Shown here: in pieces, positions 39,539-47,530 of the stretch
How the letters are laid out: the number at the start of each line of letters is the position of its first letter
How positions within the stretch are numbered: the first letter of the stretch is position 1
Source of the DNA: an uncultured Oscillospiraceae bacterium
GTDB taxonomy: Bacteria > Bacillota > Clostridia > Oscillospirales > Oscillospiraceae
NCBI GenBank assembly: GCA_947630755.1
Contig: CANRIU010000005.1
Coordinates: 1-64,000 of the forward strand
DNA length: 64,000 nucleotides
Direction of reading: 5' to 3'
Position numbers and translations under genes: made by a program
Notes under the pieces: generated by a model
Seen by the model: the letters and a program-made list of their open reading frames with translations, nothing else
Database searches by the model: none
Told to the model about the DNA's origin: nothing

Positions 39539-40327
39539 ATGAAATATTTTGGAGGCTGCGATGTGGGCTCCACCTACACCAAGGCCGTTATACTGGATGA
39601 AAACGGAAAAATCGTGTCCCACACCACACTTCACAGCAAGATAAACCCGGAGAAATCCGCGCGCCTCGCCATGGACGATGTCCTCTCAAAGGCCGGGCTC
39701 ACAAGTGAGCGCGACCTTGCCTACCTCATCGGCACGGGCTACGGGCGCAACAAGGTCCCCTTCGCCGATGAGAACATATCCGAGATCTCCTGCCACGCCA
39801 TGGGCGTCCACGTCACCGACCCCACCGTTAAGGCAATAATCGACATCGGCGGTCAGGACGTGAAGGGCATCGCCGTGGACACCGACGGCACGGTGAAGAA
39901 CTTCGCCATGAACGACAAGTGCGCCGCCGGCACCGGCCGCTTTTACGAGGCCATGGCCCGCAGCTTTGAGATGAGCCTGGAGGAATTTTCCAATCTCTCC
40001 CTCTCCGCCAAAAACGTCATCCCCATCACCGCCCAGTGCACCGTCTTTGCCGAGAGCGAGGTCATAAGCCTCGTGGGCGAGGGCAAGCCCATGGACGAGG
40101 TCGCCGCCGGGATCCAGATGTCCGTGGCAAAGCGCTGCTTCGTCATGGCTAAAAAGGCCGGGGCCACGGACTCCATCGCCCTCACAGGCGGCTGCGCCAA
40201 GAACGCCGGGCTTAAAAAGGCCATCGAGCAGGACCTGCACCTCAAGGTCATAGAGCTTAAGACCGACCCCCAGCTCATGGGCGCCCTGGGCGCGGCTGAG
40301 TACGCCAGAAGGAAAGGCAGGAAGTGA
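39539..40327 (+). CDS. Acyl-CoA dehydratase activase (HgdC/BcrAD-like)
   Basis: GGCDVGSTYTKAVI, DIGGQDVKGI, NDKCAAGTGRF, AQCTVFAESEVISL, LTGGCAKN. Confidence 0.92.
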   Translation: MKYFGGCDVGSTYTKAVILDENGKIVSHTTLHSKINPEKSARLAMDDVLSKAGLTSERDLAYLIGTGYGRNKVPFADENISEISCHAMGVHVTDPTVKAIIDIGGQDVKGIAVDTDGTVKNFAMNDKCAAGTGRFYEAMARSFEMSLEEFSNLSLSAKNVIPITAQCTVFAESEVISLVGEGKPMDEVAAGIQMSVAKRCFVMAKKAGATDSIALTGGCAKNAGLKKAIEQDLHLKVIELKTDPQLMGALGAAEYARRKGRK

Positions 40328-40331
40328 TAAA

Positions 40332-40508
40332 ATGAAATTTTTCAGGTTATTTTTGAAAGCAGCCGCCGTCCTGGCCGGGATCTTCGCCGCGCTGACGGCC
40401 CTGTCCATGGTGGTCTACTTCTTCAACCTTGACATGAAGGCCGCGGCCCTGGCCCAGCCTCTGGTCAACAAAATATACAGCTTCAGAAAGCGTGAGCCCC
40501 TGCCGTGA
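40332..40508 (+). CDS. Small single-TM protein (58 aa)
   Basis: MKFFRLFLKAAAVLAGIFAALTALSMVVYFFNLDMKAAALAQPLVNKIYSFRKREPLP; 4-nt overlap with the next gene. Confidence 0.65.
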   Translation: MKFFRLFLKAAAVLAGIFAALTALSMVVYFFNLDMKAAALAQPLVNKIYSFRKREPLP

Positions 40509-41206
40509 CAGCGCCTCTTTTTGACGGGCTGATAGGCGAGCTTTCCGCCCTGACATCCTCCGCCCGCCCGCTGGAGCTCCGTGATTGGGAGGACGCGGGC
40601 CGACGGAATCTCGTCCTGCAGAGCGAGATGGCCTACGAGCTCGGCGCGGGCAGGCTCCCGGCGGTGAGCGTCTTTCTCGCCTCCCCGGGGGACGCGGTCC
40701 CGGAGGGCGACCGCGCCTTCCTTCTGGGTCCGGACCTCCCAGGCATCAGCGGGAACGCCCCCTACGCCCGCGCCGCCCTCATCCGCGTAAGCCCCGAGGT
40801 ATGGGAGAACGAGTCCTCCCTCTACTCCGCCCTCACCGCCCTGAAAAACGCCAGATACTCCGCAAATCCCCGGGGCTACATGCCCCGGGTCGACTCCAGC
40901 GCCGGAAGGGAGCCCGTCCGCGTGAGCCGCGGCGCCCTCTCCCGGGGCCTCGGCTTCTCCGGCGTGGCCCGCTGCTACGCCGCGGCCTACCACAGGCGCC
41001 CCGAGGCCCTTGGCGTCACCCAGATCTTCATCACCGACCCCGGCTTTGACTACGCCGCCCTGGGCGCTCTCTCCCGCCGCTCCGGGGAGATAATCGCGGC
41101 GCTGGACCACATCCTTAAGGACTTCAAAATGGACTGCTCCACCTGCTCTCTCCAAACCGTCTGTAACGAGGTGGAGGGTCTCCGGGAGCTTCACTTCAAA
41201 AAATGA
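40505..41206 (+). CDS. Protein with Cys-rich tail resembling a CODH/ACS beta-subunit-type protein
   Basis: C-terminus MDCSTCSLQTVCNEVEGLRELHFKK; translationally coupled to the operon. Confidence 0.5.
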   Translation: MTAPLFDGLIGELSALTSSARPLELRDWEDAGRRNLVLQSEMAYELGAGRLPAVSVFLASPGDAVPEGDRAFLLGPDLPGISGNAPYARAALIRVSPEVWENESSLYSALTALKNARYSANPRGYMPRVDSSAGREPVRVSRGALSRGLGFSGVARCYAAAYHRRPEALGVTQIFITDPGFDYAALGALSRRSGEIIAALDHILKDFKMDCSTCSLQTVCNEVEGLRELHFKK

Positions 41207-41211
41207 CCCAG

Positions 41212-41246
41212 CCCCCGCGAGTTTTCCCGCGGGGGGATTTTTTTGA
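41212..41246 (+). terminator. Rho-independent terminator ending the CooC/HgdAB-like operon
   Basis: cccccgcgagttttcccgcgggggga followed by ttttttt. Confidence 0.75.
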
Positions 41247-41328
41247 CGCCCATTTGCCGTTTTGATGCAAAAGCGCTGTATCATGTCCCGTGAGCATTTG
41301 GAAAAAACCTGTCCGTGGAGGCGATAAC

Positions 41329-41979
41329 GTGCGTCCTGCTTTGATATTTGCTCTGCTTCTGGCGCTGACAGCGCTGTGCTCCTGCTCCCCCGACGCCCCG
41401 GAGCCGGAGGCGGGGGACATCCCCGTAGGCAGCGCCGCGCTCCCGGACCCGGAGCCCTCCCCCGGTTCGGAGCCCTCCGGGACCGGGGAATCCCCCGAGC
41501 CTCTCGGCCCGGATATGATCGACTGGACCATCGAGGGCCTGGGCACCGTGCGCTTCACCCTCGTGGAGGCGAAAATGTGCAAAACCCTTGACGAGGCCGG
41601 GGTCTACGCCAGCTCCTCCCGGGCCTCCATCTACGATAACTACCTCTTCGTGTCCATGAAGGTCCGGCGTCTCGAGGACTGGGGGGACCTGGGGGATGTG
41701 GAGTACACCTGCTCAGCCGAGGACTTCACCATGTTCAGCCCCAACTACGACCACCCCGAGTCCTCGATAAACTACTCCCCCGACCTGTCCGGGCTCGCCG
41801 GGGAGGTCGATTATCATAACTACGACTATCCCCTGCCGCCCATGGGCGGCGAGGCGGAGCTGGAGGTCATCTTCGGCGTCACAAACTGGACCCTCGATGA
41901 GATAAATAAAAACGGCACCCTGTGGCTGGCGAATACCTCCGCCTCCGCCTTCCTGATGCTGTTCTCCGATAATATGTAG
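41329..41979 (+). CDS. Hypothetical lipoprotein
   Basis: GTG start with GGAGG RBS; VRPALIFALLLALTALCSCSPD lipobox. Confidence 0.65.
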   Translation: MRPALIFALLLALTALCSCSPDAPEPEAGDIPVGSAALPDPEPSPGSEPSGTGESPEPLGPDMIDWTIEGLGTVRFTLVEAKMCKTLDEAGVYASSSRASIYDNYLFVSMKVRRLEDWGDLGDVEYTCSAEDFTMFSPNYDHPESSINYSPDLSGLAGEVDYHNYDYPLPPMGGEAELEVIFGVTNWTLDEINKNGTLWLANTSASAFLMLFSDNM

Positions 41980-42024
41980 TCATTTGAAATTTGTGATCGT
42001 GCGCCGTTTTCCCCGCGCGCCCCC

Positions 42025-42055
42025 TGTCGAAAAAGCCCGAAGGGCCTTTTTGACA
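42025..42055. repeat. Dispersed palindromic repeat, copy 2
   Basis: tgtcgaaaaagcccgaagggcctttttgaca. Confidence 0.7.
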
Positions 42056-42104
42056 GTATGACGCCGCCGCCAATACTGGCGGCGGCGTTGCTGTTCGGCC
42101 ATTT

Positions 42105-44384
42105 TTATTCCCTTATTACCTTCACGCCCTCCAGGCCCTCCGCCATGTCCGCCTCCCGGGAGTGGCAGGAAAACAGGATTATCTGGCGCTTTTTTCCCAG
42201 CCTCGCCAGAAGCTCCACCGCCGCCCGGCAGCGCCCGTCGTCAAAGTTAGCCAGGGCGTCGTCGAGGATTATGGGGCAGGGGTCCTCCCCTCCGAGAAGC
42301 AGCTCGCAAAGCGCCAGCCGGAGGGAGAAGTATATCTCGTCCCCGGTGCCGTCGGACAGGGCTATTGCCCGCCTCGTCTCCGGGCTCCCGGACTCCTTCG
42401 CCCCGGCCTCAAAGCCCTTGTCGAAGTACAGCCTCTCGTAGCGCCCTCCGGTCAGCTCCTCCATTATCTCCCCGGCAAGGCGGCTTACCTCCGGCGAGAA
42501 CCGCGTCTGGAGCTCGGTGTTGGCCTCCCCCAGCGTCTCTATCGCCAGCGTCAGCGCCGCGTAGCTCCGCTGCTCGCTCTCGAGCCGCTCCGTAAGCGCC
42601 TGGATCCGCCCCTCGATGACCGCCGGGTCCCCCAGCGTCCTCTGGGCGCCAAGAGCCAGGTCGTAGCGGCTCCTGTCCGCCGCCATCTGGGCCCGGGCCC
42701 GCTCCAGGGCTGCGACGGTGTCCTCCCTGTTTCTCAGGGGCATGGGCAGGTATGTGTCGTCCTCCTCCCCGTCCCCGTCGTAGGATGCCGCCAGCGTCTC
42801 ATATACGTTTCGGGCGGCGACGGCGTCAAACTCCGCCTTTGTCAGGGCCGCGATGGTCCGCTCCGTCTCCGAAAGGGCCTCCATTATCTCCTCGCCGGAG
42901 GTCACCTCCGGCATGAATGCCTTGAGCTTCTCCACTGCCCTCTCCCCCGCCTCCTGGGCGGCGGCTCCGGCGCTCTCATAGGCCTGCCGGGCTGAGTCCC
43001 TGGCGGCGCGCTTCTGCTCCTCCTCCCGGCACACAAGGCTGTACGCCCCCAGAAGTGCCGAGAGCTTCTCCACGGACTGGACGCCGTACTTCTCAAGCAG
43101 CTCCCGGAGCTCGTCCCCGGCATTCCTCCGCTGGGGGAGCTTAATGAACATAAGCGCCAGCCCCGCCGCGCCCAGAAGAAGCGACACGATTATTCCCGGC
43201 AGATTAAACTTAAGTCCCTCGGCGGCCCCGCCCAGTATCCCCGGCAGGAGCCCCGTTGTCAGCGCCAGCCCCACAAGGGCTATGGCGCATATCACGGCGG
43301 GAATAATCTTCGGTATGCGCGGAGCTTTCACCCGCGCCGCCTTCGTCTCAAGCTCCCTTCCCCGGGCAATGTCGGCGTTGACCTCCTTCTCGTCACTGCC
43401 GTTTAAGGGCGACGCCTCCCGCCTTGTCGCCGCGTCCACCAGCTCCTTCTCCGCCCGCCACAGGGCCCGCTCGGCGTCGTTTGCCACCTTTTTAAGGGGC
43501 ATCACCGCCGCCGCGGCCTCCCGGATGTCGTTTATGTCCTCCCGGGTCATGCGGTGACCGTTCCTGGTGACAAGCTTATCGAGCCTCGCGGCCTCCGCCT
43601 CCGTCTCCTCGGCGGCCTTTCGCGCCTCCCGGAGCTTCCGGGCGGCCGCCCGCCTGTCCAGCTTATCGTGGGTCACAAGGTCATTTTCCATGCCCCTTAT
43701 CTGCGTCTCCTGCCGCTCGAGGGAGAATCGCAGGCTCGCCAGCTCCTCGCTGGAGCTCTCTATCCGCTCCAGCGCCGCCCGGCTCTCCTTTATCTCCTGC
43801 TCTATGGCGGGGATGGAGCCGGACTTGTTGTATTTGAGCTTCCTCTGCCAGCGCCGCAGGGCCTCGCCCGCGTCGCTGAAGCTCGTGTCCTCGTCGCCGG
43901 AGGAGACTATCCCCTGTATCTTCCGCTCCAGCTCCCCCGTCTGGTTCACGCGGATGTCCAGCCGACGGATAAACGCCGTGCGCTCAAAGACCTGCTTTGA
44001 CACGCCCGTGAGCTTCTCCCCGGCGTTCTCGCCGTTCATGTCCTCAATAAACTCCGCCGTCCCGGTGTAGACAGCGAAGAAGTTCTTCATGGGGCTCGCG
44101 CCCTTTGAGGTCCGCTGGATGGTCACGCTCCTGCCGGCGTGCTCCGCCTCCATGGTCCCCACCATGGCGCCGCCGTCCCAGGGCCGATAGCGGGTCTTAA
44201 CGCTCAGCGACCCCGCCTTATCCCGCTCCGAGGTGTCCACCCCGTAGAGCATGGCGTTTAAAAACGCGCACCAGGTGGTCTTTCCGTACTCGTTGGGCGC
44301 GTTTATCACCGTAAGCCCCGGTCCGGGCTCAAGAGTGGCGTTTTTGAGCTTCCCGAAGGTCGCCGTGAGCTTCTTTATCTTCAC
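42105..44384 (-). CDS. SbcC/YhaN-like AAA ATPase
   Basis: NAPNEYGKTTWCAFLNAMLYG Walker A; coiled coil; PIILDDALANFDDGRCRAA Walker B. Confidence 0.87.
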   Translation of the reverse strand: MKIKKLTATFGKLKNATLEPGPGLTVINAPNEYGKTTWCAFLNAMLYGVDTSERDKAGSLSVKTRYRPWDGGAMVGTMEAEHAGRSVTIQRTSKGASPMKNFFAVYTGTAEFIEDMNGENAGEKLTGVSKQVFERTAFIRRLDIRVNQTGELERKIQGIVSSGDEDTSFSDAGEALRRWQRKLKYNKSGSIPAIEQEIKESRAALERIESSSEELASLRFSLERQETQIRGMENDLVTHDKLDRRAAARKLREARKAAEETEAEAARLDKLVTRNGHRMTREDINDIREAAAAVMPLKKVANDAERALWRAEKELVDAATRREASPLNGSDEKEVNADIARGRELETKAARVKAPRIPKIIPAVICAIALVGLALTTGLLPGILGGAAEGLKFNLPGIIVSLLLGAAGLALMFIKLPQRRNAGDELRELLEKYGVQSVEKLSALLGAYSLVCREEEQKRAARDSARQAYESAGAAAQEAGERAVEKLKAFMPEVTSGEEIMEALSETERTIAALTKAEFDAVAARNVYETLAASYDGDGEEDDTYLPMPLRNREDTVAALERARAQMAADRSRYDLALGAQRTLGDPAVIEGRIQALTERLESEQRSYAALTLAIETLGEANTELQTRFSPEVSRLAGEIMEELTGGRYERLYFDKGFEAGAKESGSPETRRAIALSDGTGDEIYFSLRLALCELLLGGEDPCPIILDDALANFDDGRCRAAVELLARLGKKRQIILFSCHSREADMAEGLEGVKVIRE

Positions 44385-45469
44385 CTTCCCGCCTCCTCCC
44401 TGCCCTCCAGGACAGCCGCGCCGTACCTTGCCGCCGCGAGAATGATTTTCCGCTCCTCCTCGTCCTGCTCCCCGTCGTATCTCTCCCGCAGTCTCTTGAG
44501 GAACATCCCCCGCAGGCTGTCCTCCCCGGCGCCCTCCCAGACGTCCCTCGCCTGACGAACAGCGCTCTTCACCGTGACATGGTAGAATTTATCAGCCACC
44601 GCCTCCCGGATGGCTTCGGTGTCCGCCTCCCCGGAAAACTCGCCCTTGAGGAGTATCCTGCCGATGTCCCGGGGGAAGCCCTCCCCCACGGCGCGCTTTA
44701 CCGCCTCCAGGGCGTCCCGCTCCCCGGTGAGGTCCGCCTCGATTATCCTGTACTCCCTGCCGCCGATGGGAACGAAGTCCAGCTCCGCCCGCCCCCGGTC
44801 CAGGGTCCCCTTGATATAGCCCTTCGGCCCCGTCTCGTCAAAGCCCCGCCCCTCCAGACACCCGGGGTAGGCGTAGTACGTCTCCCCCGCCTTTTTTATG
44901 CCGGAGAAGGTGTGGACGTGCCCCAGCGCCAGATACGCAAGCCCCGTCCTCGCTATCTCGTCCTCTGTCACCGCGTTGTAGCGGCTTCTCGCCGCCACAT
45001 CCCCGTGGACCACCGCCAGCTCCAGAAAGTCCGTTTTTCCCAGACTGAAGTGTGACAGCAGCGGGTCGCAGGAGCCGGAGGAGAACCCCGCTCCCCACAC
45101 CCGCACCCCCAGCTCCGGTATCTCCACCGGGCGTATCTGGGGCGTCTTGAAAATATGTACGTTCTCCGGAAGCTCCATAAATGCGTAGGGAGATCTCGCC
45201 GTGTAGTAGTCGTGGTTTCCCGGGGCGATAAACACCCTGGCCTTCATCCCCGAAAGCACCGCCTTCAGCGTCTCGGTGGTCTCCCAGTACCCGGCCCCCG
45301 TGTCAAAAAGGTCCCCGGCGAGTAGCACGATGTCCACGTCCTCCGCCGCGTCGGCAAGCTTAAGCAGAAGCTCCCTCTGCTCCGCCCTGCGCTGTGCGGC
45401 CTTCTCCTCCGGCAGCGAGTAAAAGGGTGAGTCCATATGGAAGTCCGCCGCGTGGAGTATTTTTATCAT
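44381..45469 (-). CDS. SbcD-like metallophosphoesterase
   Basis: MIKILHAADFHMDSPF, LLAGDLFD, APGNHDYY, LGHVHTF. Confidence 0.9.
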   Translation of the reverse strand: MIKILHAADFHMDSPFYSLPEEKAAQRRAEQRELLLKLADAAEDVDIVLLAGDLFDTGAGYWETTETLKAVLSGMKARVFIAPGNHDYYTARSPYAFMELPENVHIFKTPQIRPVEIPELGVRVWGAGFSSGSCDPLLSHFSLGKTDFLELAVVHGDVAARSRYNAVTEDEIARTGLAYLALGHVHTFSGIKKAGETYYAYPGCLEGRGFDETGPKGYIKGTLDRGRAELDFVPIGGREYRIIEADLTGERDALEAVKRAVGEGFPRDIGRILLKGEFSGEADTEAIREAVADKFYHVTVKSAVRQARDVWEGAGEDSLRGMFLKRLRERYDGEQDEEERKIILAAARYGAAVLEGREEAGR

Positions 45470-45518
45470 CTGTGGTTCCACCTCCAAAAGGTCATCCTGT
45501 CAAAAGCTCAAAATCAAT

Positions 45519-45551
45519 ATTTTTTCCATCGACATGCCCGTCGGAAAAAAT
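45519..45551. repeat. 33-nt palindromic element, copy A
   Basis: attttttccatcgacatgcccgtcggaaaaaat. Confidence 0.65.
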
Positions 45552-45564
45552 CCGCAGTTCCCCC

Positions 45565-45595
45565 TGTCGAAAAAGCCCTTCGGGCTTTTTCGACA
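45565..45595. repeat. Dispersed palindromic repeat, copy 3
   Basis: tgtcgaaaaagcccttcgggctttttcgaca. Confidence 0.75.
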
Positions 45596-45602
45596 ATGCC
45601 AG

Positions 45603-47180
45603 TCACATCAGCGGCGCCACTATCTTCAAAAGCATCCCGAAAAATTTCACATGGAGCTTCTCGTGGGCGATGTCCTCCCTGGTCACCCGGTGGGATTTCG
45701 CCAGCGTCTCCTCGAAGTCCGCCCGTATGTCCTCTATCGCCGAGCACCCGCACAGAAGCGCCGCGCACTCAAAGTGGTGGTAGAAGCTCCGGTAGTCGAA
45801 GTTCACCGTCCCCACCACCGCCCTCACGCCGTCCGCGAGGACGACCTTTGCGTGGATAAATCCCGGCGTGTACTCATATATCTTCACCCCCGCCGCCACA
45901 AGCTGCGGGTAGTGGCTCTTTGCGAGCCAGAACGCGTATTTCTTGTCCGGAATGTGCGGCAGTATAAGCCTCACGTCCACCCCGCGCTTTGCCGCGAAGG
46001 TCAGCGCCGTCATCGCCTCCGCGTCCAGAATGAGGTATGGCGACATTATGTAAACATAGTCCCTCGCCGTGTTTATCAGGTGCAGGTAAGTCAGCTCCCC
46101 CACCTGCTCGTCGTCCATTGGGCTGTCGCCGTAGGGGACCACGACCCCGTCGGTGTCCTTCCGTATCTCCTCCGGCGCGGGCAGGTATCGCTCGTAGTGG
46201 CACCCGCCCACCCGCTCGTCGGCGTTCCACATCTGGAGGAACAGGAGCGTGAAGCTCCGCACGGCCTCCCCCTTCACCATTATCGCGGTATCCTTCCAGT
46301 GCCCGAAGCGCAGCTTTTCGTTTATGTACTCGTCCGCCAGATTCACCCCTCCGGTGAAGGCCACCTTCCCGTCAATCACGGCTATCTTCCTGTGGTCGCG
46401 GTTATTGTAGTGGGTGGAGACGAAGGGCCGCACCGGCGCGAAGGACTTGCACTTTATCCCCATGGCCTCCAGCTCCCTTGGGTATGAGTAGGGTATGCTG
46501 GAGAAGGCGCAGGTCCCGTCGTACATGAACCGGACCTCCACCCCCTCCCGGGCCTTCCGGGCAAGTATCTCCAGCAATGTGTCCCACATCCGCCCCGGGG
46601 AGACGATGAAGTACTCCATGAATATAAAGTGCTCCGCCTTCTCAAGCTCCTCCGTGAGCGCCGCGAATTTAAGCTCCCCCACAGGGAAATATTTCACCGA
46701 GCTTCCCGTGTATGCCGGGAACCCCGCCCTGTCCCGGAGGTATCTCGCCGCCTGAGCGCCGTCCGGGTCAGTTTTGGCAAGCTCCACGATGTTGTCCTCC
46801 TCCGGCGCGGGGTGGAGGTCAAAATAGGGCATGGTCTCCGCGGCGCAGCGGGATATGGCCCTCTGCACCGACCGATGCCCCAGGTCCAGCTTAATGAAGA
46901 AGTACAGCGGTATCCCCACCACCGGGACGATGGCGATTACGAAGCACCAGGTGAGCTTCACCGTGGGGTCGCTGGGCGTGTTGACCACATAGATTATCAT
47001 CAGCGCCGAGGCCACCGCTGACCCTAAGTGTATGTAGTCCCCCAGGCGCTCAAAGCCCACAATGAGCAGCACCAGCTGCGCCGCCAGAAGCAGCGTCACC
47101 AGGAACGTGCGCCCGGTCACAACGGAGATCACTCCCCGTTTTATCTTTGTCTTGTTGTCGGTAATCACAGGCGAGGACAT
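45603..47180 (-). CDS. cls: Cardiolipin synthase (phospholipase D family)
   Basis: Two HKD motifs (THYNNRDHRKIAVIDG; FIHAKVVLADG) and N-terminal TM helices. Confidence 0.9.
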   Translation of the reverse strand: MSSPVITDNKTKIKRGVISVVTGRTFLVTLLLAAQLVLLIVGFERLGDYIHLGSAVASALMIIYVVNTPSDPTVKLTWCFVIAIVPVVGIPLYFFIKLDLGHRSVQRAISRCAAETMPYFDLHPAPEEDNIVELAKTDPDGAQAARYLRDRAGFPAYTGSSVKYFPVGELKFAALTEELEKAEHFIFMEYFIVSPGRMWDTLLEILARKAREGVEVRFMYDGTCAFSSIPYSYPRELEAMGIKCKSFAPVRPFVSTHYNNRDHRKIAVIDGKVAFTGGVNLADEYINEKLRFGHWKDTAIMVKGEAVRSFTLLFLQMWNADERVGGCHYERYLPAPEEIRKDTDGVVVPYGDSPMDDEQVGELTYLHLINTARDYVYIMSPYLILDAEAMTALTFAAKRGVDVRLILPHIPDKKYAFWLAKSHYPQLVAAGVKIYEYTPGFIHAKVVLADGVRAVVGTVNFDYRSFYHHFECAALLCGCSAIEDIRADFEETLAKSHRVTREDIAHEKLHVKFFGMLLKIVAPLM

Positions 47181-47340
47181 CTCGGCACCTCCGTGGCAAT
47201 AAAATTATCTTCATATTATAACATATTTCTCCCCCGCGGAAAACCCCTTTTTTACAAAAAGCATTAATTGTAAAATATATTGATTATCCCCGCCGGCATA
47301 TGCCGACGGGGACAGCTTGTAAAATACTCAATTTTTTAAT

Positions 47341-47373
47341 ATTTTTTCCGGCGACATGTGCGTCGGAAAAAAT
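47341..47373. repeat. 33-nt palindromic element, copy B
   Basis: attttttccggcgacatgtgcgtcggaaaaaat. Confidence 0.65.
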
Positions 47374-47484
47374 ACCTTTTGTCGCACAAGCGTGCGGCCC
47401 TTCGGGCCGTGCGCGCAGGGCGACAGCAGGGGAATTTCGCGTGAATTTCGCAAAATTCACGCGGGATTCCCCGCACGTCCCCCT

Positions 47485-47515
47485 TGTCGGAAAAGCCCGC
47501 AGGGCTTTTTCGACA
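47485..47515. repeat. Dispersed palindromic repeat, copy 4
   Basis: tgtcggaaaagcccgcagggctttttcgaca. Confidence 0.7.
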
Positions 47516-47530
47516 GTCTGCCCTAATGGC

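Noticed and set aside
36801-40327. Simple annotation as amino-acid-fermentation 2-hydroxyacyl-CoA dehydratase operon
   Set aside because: Not adopted as the main reading because no CoA transferase, dehydrogenase or Etf gene is adjacent and CooC-like and Cys-tail genes are present; it remains the main alternative.
42105-45469. SbcCD-like pair as a novel defence system
   Set aside because: Architecture matches the common SbcC/SbcD or YhaN/YhaO-type nuclease pair, with no defence-associated partner genes nearby.
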